A stretch of DNA of 31,453 nucleotides from Gnetum montanum. Its lineage: Eukaryota; Streptophyta; Gnetopsida; Gnetales; Gnetaceae. The notes under the pieces were generated by a model. That model was not told the origin of the DNA, ran no database searches, and saw only the letters and a list, made by a program, of their open reading frames with translations. The stretch spans positions 469,840-501,292 of the forward strand of contig MNCI01026285.1 of assembly GCA_015680685.1 (NCBI GenBank), given 5' to 3'. Position 1 is the first letter of the stretch. Each line of letters begins with the position of its first letter. Below, in pieces: positions 10,255 to 21,640 of the stretch. The translations under genes were made by a program, and so were the position numbers.

Positions 10255-11699
10255 TTATTTGTCGGCCATCCTGGGCTGCTGATTTCCCTCCGCCCTGCGC
10301 CGTCTATATTCGCCGATGATCTGGGCAATGCCGGTCCTGCGTGAACTGGGGGCGTTTGCCACCCAAGCCTGCATAGGGATGATTGGGGTCTGATTCCCGA
10401 GAGATGCAGAGGTGCCAGCATTCTGTTCCTGCCTCTCCTTCTTGTGAAGCTGTCCAGGGCTCGTCCACGCCCGGGCTTCGTCGTGGGGGGTTCCCGTCGT
10501 GCGAGGTGGCCCCCCGTGACCCCACCACGTTTGCGTCTGCTGCTGTAAGGAAGGTTTGGAGGTGGGTGGAGGAGCCATTGCTGAGGCAATTTCCGTCCAA
10601 AGAGTCCGCGTCTTGCTGACCAAGGTGCTCACTGAGGGGATTGCGGTGCCGTTAAAAATGCAGTCATTCCTGGCCCGCCACAGGACCCAGAGCGCCGCCA
10701 GTGTTGCCGAGTTGCCAGAGAATTGCGGAGAGCGGAGCCCCGCCGTTCGCCACATCTGTTTAGTTATGTGGCACTCGAGAACAAAATGCTGCTGAGTCTC
10801 AACCTGCTGATTGCACATTGGGCACAGATTATTGATTGCCATGCCCTGGGCCTGCAGCACAGCACGGACCGGGAGGGCCTGATGCAGAATCAACCACCCA
10901 AAGGCTTTAATTTTTTCGGGAAGAATGCCTTTCCACAACCGCTTCCAGCATGGGTCGGCCGGGAACAGCTTCTGCAGGAGCTGCCGGGGCTGCAGGTGGA
11001 TCTCATCAACGCTGTCCATCGCTCTAACCTGAGCACAGAGCTACCTCCAAGTGTTGGAGTCAGAGGCTGCCGCCGTCCAGGGACTGTATTTTTCCCTCAG
11101 GATTTGCACCCAGAGGGAAGGGTCCTCGGTGTCAGTGGTCAAGCGTTGGAGGAGCCTATGCCGGCCCAGGGCCACTTCCAGGGAGAAGGGGAGGAGCCCC
11201 ACCCCCCCTGCGTACCGGGGCCGCGCGATTTTTGGCCAAGCCAACAGATGCATCCTATTTCCTCCCTTGCCTCCAGACCAAACAAAGTTGCGGATAATTT
11301 GGTCAATCTTGGCAGTGACGCNAAGGGGCGGGGATGCCACCGAGGCCGCGAACCGCGTCATGGCCCCCAACACAGAGGACGCCAACACCATCTTCCCTTT
11401 ATGCATCAGGAAATTATTTGTCCAGTGAGCAGCATGCTTCTGCAACCTTGCAATGAGCGCCTGCCAAGTTTGCTGCCTGTGCCAGTTATGCATAGGAATG
11501 CCCAGGTAAGTTGCATCAGCTACCCCCAGGAGAACCCCCAGGATTTGGACGATTTTGCTGCGCACAGACGGGTGAGTGTGGGTGAAGAAAAGCGTAGATT
11601 TCCCTGGGTTGGGCTCTAGGCCAGTCTCCCAGTGCAGCTTGTCCAGCGCTTTCAGAATCGCCCTGGCCTGCGGAACAGCGCCCCGGGTGTATATCATGG
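10255..11699 (-). pseudogene. LINE ORF2 C-terminus: RT tail plus zf-RVT zinc-binding domain
   Basis: The - strand frame starts in IDDTMIYTR, which corresponds to the catalytic F/Y-A-D-D box of L1 reverse transcriptases. GLEPNPGKSTLFF, the thumb-like YLGIPMHNW, and the segment from IRNFVWSGGKGGNRMHLLAW to YAGGVGLLPF follow. After one in-frame TAG at about 11041-11043 the frame goes on with the zf-RVT domain (WKRLWKGILPEKIKAFGWL, then CPMC and ETQQHFVLEC). A hydrophilic tail ends at the stop at 10255. An ambiguous base is at 11322. Everything upstream (endonuclease and most of the RT) is missing through 5' truncation, so no active enzyme can be made. The single internal stop suggests modest age. 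Confidence 0.92.
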
Positions 11700-11703
11700 T
11701 GTC

Positions 11704-11713
11704 ATCGATAATT
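11704..11713. repeat. Target-site duplication, right copy (LINE at 9969-11703)
   Basis: This is an exact second copy of ATCGATAATT. The bases next to it (GATGAC in element sense) continue the LINE coding frame, so a few bases of overlap with the element by microhomology are possible. Confidence 0.8.
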
Positions 11714-11919
11714 AGAACTATACAAAATTATTCATTATATTAAAAAGGTTTCTGAAAATGCATTTTAAAATAATGTTCTTTTTTATCAGAATAGATTAGA
11801 ATCAATTTCAAAATAAAGTTATTATACTTTGCAATAACAAAATAGACATAATCATATGAGAATTTACATAGAAATATAACAATTACAATTGTATGGAACT
11901 ATTCATTATAGTAAGAATA

Positions 11920-14150
11920 ATTTTTAAAATACATCATTCAATTTAGCATTGGAGAAACATCAATCATTTATAATCTTTATGTTTTCATTGTCTCTTTAAT
12001 GTGGGATTATGCATTCATTACTATTCATTCCTATTATTTACTTTATCCTCACCTATTATTTATGTACAAAGACTATGTGCAAGCATACACACACAAATCA
12101 TTTCCTATCTGAGGTGACCAAAACAATAACTTCATAGAAGCTAATCTAATAGAGGATAAAGTACAGTAATACATAATATATTCTATAGTAATATGACTAC
12201 CAAAATATATGTTTCTATCATATGAGATTACTCATAACTAGAAATAGCAACAAATAGGATAAATAATAATAGCACATCTACCAAAAATGAGAGCTTGGTT
12301 TGGTTTTTCTCCCTTACTATGTATGTAGATTTGGGGTAGATTTTGATGGATATTAAGTAACATCAACATATAAGATTAATCATAACTAGAAATATCAACA
12401 AATAAGGCAAATAATAATATCACATCTACCAAAAATGAGAGCTTGATCTAGTTGTTCTCCCTTACTATGTATACTAACATCAATTATTAAAGCTTGAGGT
12501 TTAGTAATTAGTGTAGCTCTATCTCCATTAAACTTAGCTACAAATCTTGATCCATAGTTAGATGGATCTATACCAAAAAATTTCTTATTTGATGTATCAA
12601 TGTAGAAAGCACTCATTTATATAATTTACATTTTTATCACCTCCTCTATGTGGGATTATTCCTATGATATGGAACTATTTCTATCACATTTCATTATATT
12701 AACAAATAGTCATAGATACATGGTTTGGATTTCGGTGATCCTACATTATAAAATGCGAGCTTGGTATGGATGTGCTTCATCAATATGTCTTGTGACTTGG
12801 GATATACTTTTAATTAATTCAATGTGGTTATGCCTACATTAAATCTATGTTTCAAAATTTAATTTAATTAATATATGATAAATTTAATGATACATGGGTG
12901 ATGGATGATAGACATTGTATCTCCATCTTTTTAGAAATCATTTTATGGATTTGAGAACATAAAAAATGAAAAAAAAAATGAGAGCTTTGTATGGTTTTGT
13001 TTCATCACTACATCTAGTGAGTTGGGATAGACTTTGATGGTGATTGAGTTATACCAATTACTAGAGCTTGATCTCTCTCTTAATTAGTGTGGCTAAGTCA
13101 TCACCAAAGTTTACTTCAAATCATGATCTGTAGTTAGATGGTTCTTAACTAATCAAGTTTCCATTTAATTTATCATTGCAAAAAAGTCAATCATTTATAT
13201 TCTTTATGTTATCACATTCAATGTGAGATTATGCATACGTTTTTATTCATTTTTATTCTTTACTTTATCCTCATCTATTATTTTTGTATGAAGCTTATGT
13301 GCTTATAATGATTTTAAAATTTTTTTGGGGATGTTTCTCATTTTTTGAGATTCATGAATCATATATAAAAATAATTTAAATATAAACTAATGTTATAGTA
13401 ATATGCATCTTAAAATTCATTTTCAAAAATGTTGTAGCATCATTTGACCCTAATCTTGTTTAGGAAAGCATAATATCAACTAAAATTTCTAGAATCTTAT
13501 TCATGGTAATGATCTAGAAAAAAATCAAGATTAATCATATAAGATTAATCTATAGCAAGATAACTACCAAAATGTATGTTTCTATCATATAATATTAATC
13601 TTAACTAGAAAAACCAACAAAAATGAGAGCTTGGTTTGGTTGTTCTTCCTTAGTATGTATGCAAACTTGGGATAGATTTTGATGAAGACTCACATTAATG
13701 ACTAGATTTAAAGCTCTATTAATTAGTGCATCTTTACTCCCATCAAAATTTGATGAAAAGCTTTATCCATAGTTAGATGGTTTTAAACCAAAGAAGTTAT
13801 CATTCAATTTATCAATGTAATAAGCATTCATTTATAAAATATATGTTATGATCACCTTCTTCATGTGGAATTATTCAATCATGCTTCTATATGATCAACT
13901 ACTATGATGAAATGTAAGAATCATGAGTAGAAAGAATATAAATCTTAATATGAATTGCAAATAATAATATCATAGCCACCAATAATGAGAGCTTTGTTTG
14001 CTTATTCTTCATTACTATATCTACATAGTTGTGACAAACTTTGATGGTGATTGAGTTACAATAATTACTAGAGCTTAAGCTTTACTAATCATTGCTTGGA
14101 TAGTGCTATTTAGGTAGTGGTAGAGTTATAATTATAGTTTTAATTTAGAT
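11920..14150 (+). repeat. Degenerate higher-order tandem repeat
   Basis: The phrase AAAATGAGAGCTTGGTTTGG and its variants recur at about 12283, 12431, 12970, 13619 and 13987. Each is followed by a TTCTCCCTTACTATGTATG-like and a GATAGACTTTGATGG-like segment. The stretch AATCATTTATAATCTTTATG to ACTATGTGC at about 11966-12080 reappears at about 13187-13292. The units are uneven (148 bp to about 650 bp apart) and carry many differences, so this is an old, rearranged array. The short frames at 12395-12616 (-) and 12648-12842 (+) lie within repeat units and I do not count them as genes. Confidence 0.75.
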
Positions 14151-14243
14151 TCAATAAATGATTTTTTAGCTATGAAAAGGATGAGTGATAAAACCATGAA
14201 CATTTAACATACATATTCCATGTTCAATTCTTTCATGCTCAGC

Positions 14244-15037
14244 TTTATTACAATGAACATTTATAATATACCTTACTCATAATCCTCTTTTCAAAATCAT
14301 GAGCTTTCCATTGGATAAATATTATGTGCTATTTGTCCATACTCCATGTCGCTCTTATCAACCTTACTCCATCACAAGCTCTTACTTACGTTGCTTAGCA
14401 AATTAAAGGTGTTTGCTCCTAGACATTGCCTTTGCTCAAAAGATTAAGGTGTTTACTCTTGGTCACTATGACATCACATAAACCTCTTTGTTTTTTACCC
14501 TAGTTTCATACAAGCTTTGTTTAAACTATCTAAAAGGTGTATATATGGGCTCTATTCCTTTTCTAGAGTTTCAAATTTAGATATTTATGTTCCTATTAGA
14601 ATGATTCATTAAGTGTAATTTTAAAGGTAGTGCTCCTAATTTATTACAATGAACATTTATAATATACCCTAATCATAAACCCATTTTCAAAATCACAAGC
14701 TTCCTTCAAACAAATACTATGTGCCAATTGCCCATACTCCACCTCACTCCCATCGCCCATACTCCACCACAAGTTCTTGCTTACTTTACTCATAATATTG
14801 AAGTTGTTTGCTCTTAAACACTACCTTTTCTCAAAATATTTAAGATTTTTGCTTCTAATCACTACCACATCATGCAAACTTCTCTGTTTGTGGCCCTAGT
14901 TTCATGCAAGCTTTGTGAAAACTGCCTAAAGGTGTGTATATGTGCTTCATTCCTTTTCTAGAATTCAAAATTTAGATTTTCATGTTCATATTAGAATGAT
15001 GCAATAGCCATAATTTTGAAGGTAGTTGTCCTAATTT
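14244..15037 (+). repeat. 396-bp direct tandem duplication
   Basis: Copy one is 14244-14639 and copy two 14640-15037. Both begin TTTATTACAATGAACATTTA and both end in a GTAG-T-CTCCTAA-like sequence. Similarity is maintained along the full length, with perhaps one difference in five or six bases. Copy two carries a small internal repeat of CCCATACTCCACC. No reading frame survives in either copy. Confidence 0.9.
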
Positions 15038-15615
15038 TGAAGGAAGTGCTCTAAAATTTGTCAAATTTTGTTTGATTGACCTATTTTCTTGCCTTCATAC
15101 TGTTAATTTTTTGAACATCTATTAAATTTCCTGGCATTTCCTAATTTGATTTCTAGGAATATTCTAGCTAAATTTCTTGTGTACACCTACAAGAAACCTA
15201 GTTCTGTTTGCAACTCTATGCAAAATAGAAGATTTAGATTTTTTTTGTCAATATCAAGAAAGAATTTTTCTTGTATTATAGTTTGAAGTTTATTCATGAA
15301 TACTGTAGTTAGATTCTTTTGAAATAGTAGTTTGAGTTGAAAAATTTTTACAAGAAATAAATTTTTCATATTACATTGGCAAAGCTATGTTTCAACTTAA
15401 TATGTATTATTTATTTATGTATTTTGTACATAGCTACTTATTTTCATATCTATATGTTTCTTGCATGTTTCTCCAATTTAATTTCCTAGCATGCCCTAGT
15501 TTGATTTTTGAGAATGCCTTAGTTTTAAGTGTTGGGCTAAAGTACTTGACCAGGTAGAAGACTATGAGATTTTATGATTTTATATGCTATACATATGAAT
15601 GTTTAAAGATATATT

Positions 15616-15915
15616 ATGTTTTTTTTTCATTTTAATGAAATGTTTGGATTCATATTCAAGTGTATTAGAAATTTTGTAGGAAGTCTATTTGCAATAAGAG
15701 TAGAAAGTTTTGACTATTTTATTCATGATGCTTTAGTCATGGTATTATCTATTTTTGATGCTTATTTCCAAATTCTTTTAAATGATGCATTAATTTCCAA
15801 TTTTCTAAGGTCCTTAAACATTGTGTCAAAACAATTATTATCTAATTTTGATGCTTGTTATACTTGTCATCTAGGAAAACTATTATGTTTGTATGTACCT
15901 ATGGTAGTGGATTAG
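15616..15915 (+). pseudogene. Possible Ty1/copia GAG-pre-integrase fragment
   Basis: The 99-codon frame ends with FDACYTCHLGKLLCLYVPMV. This resembles the end of the copia pre-integrase zinc motif (C-x2-C-x-L-G-K followed by a short basic/hydrophobic segment). The preceding FQILLNDALIS and VSKQLLSNF could correspond to the segment after the conserved W-H-x-R-L-G-H, but that motif itself is not visible (D-A-L-V-M-V in its place). No integrase core or RT follows, and the downstream frame is full of stops. The chance of this being coincidence in AT-rich DNA is real. Confidence 0.45.
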
Positions 15916-15919
15916 TTTG

Positions 15920-17449
15920 ATAATTCAGTGTCTAAACTTAATTAAGCTTCGTAACAAGGACATTTTTATGCTTTTTTGGTTTTTTTTCTAATAATGCTAT
16001 CTATATATGCATGATTTACTAAATGGATACATGTGGCAAAGTATATAGATTAGGATTTGTTTCTCCATTACCTAGTTAAAAAATGTTGTGACACCATTGA
16101 TTTTTCAAATATATCTAGGAATTTATGCACCATCATTCTTATCAATTTTAGTGTCTCTATCCCAATTAAATAGTAAAACAAACTATATAATTGAGTTTGG
16201 ATGATATTATTTTTATACCCCAACCAAAATGAAATGACAAGTGCATTCCTGTAGCCCTACATCCTTAAGTAAGTGTTTTGAGTATCCAAAAAAGGAATGC
16301 ATAGAACAACCCTTACTAGTTATAAGTAACAACCAAAAAAATGGGACTTTGTTTCTTCCTATATAGAAAAATTTGAAATAGAGAGAAGCCAACAAATACT
16401 CATTGATTTGAAAAGAAACAGTCTAACATAACTGAATGTAGGTTTTGTAATATTTGAAGGCATAAAATGACATGATTTTTTATTTTACTTCATGCCTTCA
16501 TTTCTCAACATTATCATGTGTTAACTAGACACTAGTTTGTTTAATCTATCAATTTTGTGTTTAAAATTATCATTGACTACAATAAATACATGATGAGCAT
16601 ATTACAAATAAAATATATTACTTGCACTACTGTGTGTGAACATTGTTTAGTCAATTTATATCTCTTTATTGTGTTTTGTAATAAATTAGGATATATCCTT
16701 TACCTGTACTTCCATGTAAATGTAGTTTTAGTTAATTACATATGTAATTATTTTAGTAGCTTTGTTATGAATTCTTAGTTGCATGATCCCATGAGGAAAT
16801 ATACAAATTATAGTAGTTTCTACATTGTAGTCATTAGTGGTAGTATGAACTAGTAATAGCTAAAGATGTGGACTTATAATTACTAAGAATATGTCTCACT
16901 CAATTTTTGTAGCAAAAAAAACATGATGCATGATTAGGATGTTTTGGTTAAGAAGGACCATGTAATTATGAAAATGATTTAGTCTAAATTGATATTTTTC
17001 ATCTATATTTTGGAGCCTAATGTAGATCCATAAATAGTTCATGATATGTGAAACTACCCATTGCGAAGCCTTAAATAATTCATGATGTATAGTTCATGTA
17101 ATAATTCTTTAAGTAGGAATGTCATATAGTCCAATTTATTATGTTTGTATATATTTGTTATGTTATCATTAATGTATACCATATATATTCATGTATTAAT
17201 GGCTTATTGATGTTGGTATTACAGATCAGTCCCCTCCTTCTATCAAATTATGACTATTCTTTTTGGTATTTATGATATGTTAATATTATGTGTTTTCATT
17301 ATATTATTTCTCATTATCCTTGATTCTTCTTGAATTATTTTTGGAAATGATTTGTCAAAAACAAATAATTGAGAATTATATGAAAGATGAAAGTGAGATT
17401 CCTTGTAAAAATTAACATTTCATGATATATTTTATCTTAATATATAAAT
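15920..17449. other. AT-rich, no recognisable gene
   Basis: No gene family, RNA gene or long repeat was recognised. One small hairpin lies at about 16457-16504, where TGAAGGCAT and ATGCCTTCA pair around about 30 bases. The short frames at 16213-16395 (-) and 16557-16778 (+) are rich in F, L, I, Y and N, as expected by chance in AT-rich DNA. Confidence 0.45.
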
Positions 17450-18028
17450 GTATCCATACATCATAGAATAGGGAATATAAATTGCATATAGCTATCTAAG
17501 TCAAGGTTGCTCATCCAAGATATCCATAATCTAGGATTTAGAAAACTAGTATCCTTTTCTCTGGTATGTGTTTAAATGGGGATGTATACTTCTATTTAAT
17601 ATGTAAGACGAAAAAAATCCATTGAAGAGGTTGCATGGGTGCATGTCCATGAAACCCATTGTATCCTTTGATATCATATGTTGAAAGAAAAAAAACACCC
17701 ATGGGATAGGTTGCATGATCATGCAACCCACTAAAATAGACTATTGAGCTTTGATCTAGGCTATACTATTACAATAATAACATAATCTATCAAAATTATT
17801 CTCATATATCTATACATCATAGAATATGTTATATAAATTGTATATATGTGTATCATTCAAGGTTGCTTATTTGAGCAACCCATAACCCAAGAACTCTCAA
17901 TTATGAAGAAAGAACAAAAAAACTAGTATCATTTTCTCCTATATGCATTTGAATGTATCCTCTAATATCATATGTCAAATGAAGAAAAAAACACCTATGG
18001 GAGAGGTTGCATGGTTATGCAACCCATT
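17450..18028 (+). repeat. 280-bp satellite, left part (split by LTR element)
   Basis: The landmark TATACATCATAGAATATG occurs at about 17454 and 17810, 356 bp apart. The longer spacing is explained by an internal duplication of about 76 bp around GAGGTTGCATG...AACCCA...TATCATATGTTGAA. Each unit contains two dyads. Dyad A is like GGTTGCTTATTTGAGCAACC at 17861-17880. Dyad B is like GGTTGC-N8-GCAACC at 17709-17728 and 18005-18024. The array stops abruptly at 18028, where the LTR begins, and resumes at 26302. Confidence 0.9.
18024..18028. repeat. Target-site duplication CCATT, left copy
   Basis: CCATT immediately precedes the LTR terminus TGATGAG and is repeated directly after the opposite terminus at 26302-26306. 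A five-base duplication is typical for LTR-retrotransposon integrases. Confidence 0.9.
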
Positions 18029-18039
18029 TGATGAGTGGC
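18029..18039 (-). repeat. 3' LTR, visible outer edge only
   Basis: The 11 bases TGATGAGTGGC are identical to 25360-25370, the inner edge of the 5' LTR. The rest of this LTR falls in the run of N that starts at 18040. Confidence 0.85.
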
Positions 18040-18846
18040 NNNNNNNNNNNNNNNNNNNNNNNNNNNNNNNNNNNNNNNNNNNNNNNNNNNNNNNNNNNNN
18101 NNNNNNNNNNNNNNNNNNNNNNNNNNNNNNNNNNNNNNNNNNNNNNNNNNNNNNNNNNNNNNNNNNNNNNNNNNNNNNNNNNNNNNNNNNNNNNNNNNNN
18201 NNNNNNNNNNNNNNNNNNNNNNNNNNNNNNNNNNNNNNNNNNNNNNNNNNNNNNNNNNNNNNNNNNNNNNNNNNNNNNNNNNNNNNNNNNNNNNNNNNNN
18301 NNNNNNNNNNNNNNNNNNNNNNNNNNNNNNNNNNNNNNNNNNNNNNNNNNNNNNNNNNNNNNNNNNNNNNNNNNNNNNNNNNNNNNNNNNNNNNNNNNNN
18401 NNNNNNNNNNNNNNNNNNNNNNNNNNNNNNNNNNNNNNNNNNNNNNNNNNNNNNNNNNNNNNNNNNNNNNNNNNNNNNNNNNNNNNNNNNNNNNNNNNNN
18501 NNNNNNNNNNNNNNNNNNNNNNNNNNNNNNNNNNNNNNNNNNNNNNNNNNNNNNNNNNNNNNNNNNNNNNNNNNNNNNNNNNNNNNNNNNNNNNNNNNNN
18601 NNNNNNNNNNNNNNNNNNNNNNNNNNNNNNNNNNNNNNNNNNNNNNNNNNNNNNNNNNNNNNNNNNNNNNNNNNNNNNNNNNNNNNNNNNNNNNNNNNNN
18701 NNNNNNNNNNNNNNNNNNNNNNNNNNNNNNNNNNNNNNNNNNNNNNNNNNNNNNNNNNNNNNNNNNNNNNNNNNNNNNNNNNNNNNNNNNNNNNNNNNNN
18801 NNNNNNNNNNNNNNNNNNNNNNNNNNNNNNNNNNNNNNNNNNNNNN
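18040..18846. other. Assembly gap (807 N)
   Basis: Unsequenced. From context it should contain nearly all of the 3' LTR, the polypurine tract and the sequence after the second frame. Because the 5' LTR is 942 bp and no LTR sequence appears to the right of the gap, 807 is either an estimate that is too small or the 3' LTR carries a deletion. Reading frames that run through this region on either strand are artefacts. Confidence 0.95.
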
Positions 18847-18852
18847 TGGAAC

Positions 18853-21640
18853 TCATGTAGTTCCTGGTGGCGGTGGCTCCTCCATGGGTGCTTTCTCTTT
18901 GTCACATGCTCCAAGCTTTGAAGGTTGATGACGCTGAAGAATAGCTTGGAGCTTCTCCTCTTCAGTCCAGGGGTCTTGGGCTGTCCATGTTGATGCTCCA
19001 ATGTTTGATGGAGTCGGCATTTCCCATGGACAGGGTAGTTGCGGGAACATCTGATTAGCTTTGACGTACCATACCGCGAACACCCATCGTTCCTCTTCAT
19101 AGGCTTTGGCTTTGTCTTTTTATTCATGAAGTTCTATTAGCCATCGAGCCAAGTCAGTTGCCACATCTTTCTATCCTTGGTAGCTTTCTTTTACCACTGT
19201 GAGTTCAGAATTTGTGACGTCTAGTTTTTCAGCCAACTTCTTTCGCTCTGCAAATTCTACTTCGTATTTGATGTGGGTGGAAGCTACCTACTACTCGAGC
19301 TCTAACCTCGGGTGCCTTACTGTTAACATGGCTAGGTTGGCATATCGAAGATTTTTCAACTCCATGTATTCAGTCAAGTCTTAGATCTGCAGGTCTCGGT
19401 TCTTAATTTCTACTTGGTGGGCATAGGCATAAGTGTCCAATATGGCCCACCAATCAGTGTGTTGAGCACTGATGTTGTTGATTTGAGCTTTGGCCATATG
19501 GATCTCCTTCTCTAGGATTTTTTTGTACATCCCCACTTGATCACGGAAATGCTCCTTCAGCTTCTCATGTTGTTTAGCCTCATTCTGCCACACGCTAATT
19601 TCGATGGCTGATTTTTTGTCGAATAGGTTGTACCTCCTCCATTGAGAGGGTTTGATTTTCTTTGGCTAAACGGCTTACATCTCGGTTGACCCGAATGAAT
19701 TGTTCTCACAATTGATGAAAGTGTTCATCGAGAACATTCTTTTGTTTCTCCACAGAAGTCAACCGAAGATTATCTGCAACCAACTGCTTATTCTCTTCTT
19801 GTAAGGCCTTGAGTGCCTTAAGATGCACATGAGTTTACGCTTTTTTTGCGGAGGCATCCCAAGTGGCCGTCTCCTTTTCTTCTTCCACCTTTTTATTTTC
19901 TACAATTAGTTTTGTTAGTTGCTTGGTTCTGAAACTTTGTAGCTGGTCTGCAGGAACGAATTGTAAAGGATCCTGCTGTGCTTCTTGTAAGGTTATGAGC
20001 TACTCTTGTAGTTTTTGCACTTCAGCTTCAGCATGCTCTGCCCTTACTTTGGATATGACTAGCTTTCCCTTTGTGGAAATGAGGTCTGATTGAATTGCTG
20101 TTACCTCTTGGGGGATGTCAAACAGAGACGTCAAAACTTATCCTGTTTGAAGCAATCTGTCCAATGCATCCTCATGTTCCACAGGAGTCATTGAGGTTCT
20201 AGAAATATTTTGAGCATCCCGTGCTCCTGAAAGATCTACCGGTGGCATAACAGGCACGTTAAAAGACTCTTTGATGTGGTCAGCGACCACTTCAGTAGCT
20301 CCCACGGCATCCTGGTGTTGCATGACCACCACAGTGGCCTCTTCACCAGTCTCTAATTGCACTTGAAAAGATGCCACATGTCCAGAGATCTATTGTGACC
20401 ATCTGCTTTCCCCTCCTCCTATTTGCATTGATAACTCACCCCTTGTGCGATCTACTGAAATAGTAGGCTGGTCGGCATCATCGATGACGCGGAAGAGGTT
20501 TGTGTCATCACGACTTCCCCAACTAACCGTCTCGATGATGATCCTAAGATGGCTCATCGATAGTCTATAGTCTTGCGATGGTGGATGATCCTGGATTGTG
20601 CTGGGCTCTACTTCTTTTTGTTGTCTGGGACCTATGACTGGAGGCTAACTGGGTCCTGCAAGTTGAGTTGCAGGTGATTCGGTCCTCTGTTCTTCTTCTT
20701 CTTCATCTGGTCCCAGCTCTTCACCAGTGCTCTTTCTTGGAGCTGGTGCCTTTAATAATTTAGCATAAGAAGCATTTTGGGCTTTTCAGAGGATGTCATT
20801 TGTATATCCCTGAATACCAGCCTGCCGACATAGTTTTCTGATAAGGCAGGGAAAAGGGAGTGCCATTTTCCCTAACTTCCGTTCTTCGAATCGCCTTAGG
20901 ATCTCCGTTAAATATAGATGGGGAAGGTTAGCATTAACCTTTCCCATCAACACTGCACATCCTCTTGCCACATACATTGATATTCTTTTCAAACCTTTAG
21001 TGGGGAAGAGGTGATAGGTTCCGATTTTGAAATAAACTCTCTCTTCCATTGTCAGCTCACCAAAAGCTTTATCTTTGCCATAAGCCTTCTCTAACCAATC
21101 TTTTCGCACATCATGGTCTGATCAGGTGGATAACCGAGCAACATGGGGGCCTAAATTCGAAAGGTTTAACACTTCTGAAATCGCCTGTGCAGAAAAATCT
21201 ACTGTCACACCATCGATGTTAACTGTGGTGCCTTGCTCCTTATTGTGTCAGAATAGGTATGTTTCGCCTAAGTACTAGGCACCGCTTTCAGAGAGGATAG
21301 GCCATAAGGGAGATCCCTTAAGGTGATCCCTAATAGCCTTAGGAGCGAACTCTGCAAAAGATTCGAAGTTAAGTTCCACAATCACCGAAGCAATTGTGGA
21401 CTTTGTATGGATAGCCTAAACACATTCTAGGGGCAATGTGAGTTGTTGTCCTGGTTCAGGCACAACAGCTCCTCCTTCCGCCTGCCTGGATCATCTGGTA
21501 GGAGGTTCTTCTTGATGGATACTGAATGAGTGCACCTCTTGTTCGGTATGTTATCCAGCAAGACGTTGCCTTCTACCTCTCCGAGGTTGTTTCGCTCCAC
21601 CTTATGTAGGACTCTTCTGCTGTGAACGTTTCGGGGCCAT
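18853..21640 (-). pseudogene. Second retrotransposon frame: plant-transposon-like domain plus coiled coil
   Basis: A single frame of about 929 codons runs from ATG at 21640 (MAPKRSQQKSP) to a TGA at 18855-18853. It is interrupted by about nineteen stops and one shift at a T6 run (19612-19617). In order it shows a basic start, a globular region (FAEFAPKAIRDHLKGSPLWP; then TVNIDGVTVDFSAQAISEVL; RKDWLEKAYGKDKAF; KMALPFPCLIRKLCRQAGI), an acidic linker with DEEEEEQ, and a long charged helical part (KLVISKVRAEHAEAEVQKLQ; KLKEHFRDQVGMYKKILEKE) that looks like a coiled coil. A Trp/Pro-rich tail ends PPPPGTT. The LPFPxLIxxLCxxAG motif and its setting resemble the putative plant transposon-associated domain found in accessory ORFs of large plant gypsy elements. 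Its function is unknown; it is neither pol nor a recognisable envelope (no signal peptide or membrane span). Many stops could be C-to-T decay. Confidence 0.75.
19612..19617 (-). other. Frameshift in second retrotransposon frame
   Basis: The open frame changes register at this homopolymer. Upstream the frame containing EEVQPIRQK is open; downstream the frame containing ISVWQNEAKQHEKL is open. A one- or two-base indel in the run explains it. Confidence 0.7.

Larger units (their letters stand above)
9969..11703 (-). mobile_element. 5'-truncated L1-type LINE
   Basis: This non-LTR retrotransposon inserted on the - strand. In its own orientation it begins at the RT catalytic motif, runs through the C-terminal RT region and a zinc-binding RT-tail domain, has a 3' untranslated part with a 42-bp tandem duplication, and ends in ACTTTTTC plus about eight A. 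A 10-bp duplication (ATCGATAATT) flanks it. 5' truncation, an A-tail and a target duplication are the hallmarks of target-primed reverse transcription. It is much richer in G and C than the host DNA on both sides and has few disablements, so it is probably one of the younger insertions here. Confidence 0.93.

Noticed and set aside
10027-11619. Several + strand frames opposite the LINE, including one of 298 codons
   Set aside because: They are antisense shadows of the GC-rich LINE frame, with no motif of their own.
17943-19127. Long reading frames of about 300-370 codons on both strands across 17.9-19.1 kb
   Set aside because: They consist almost entirely of the 807-N gap, which contains no stops; they are not genes.
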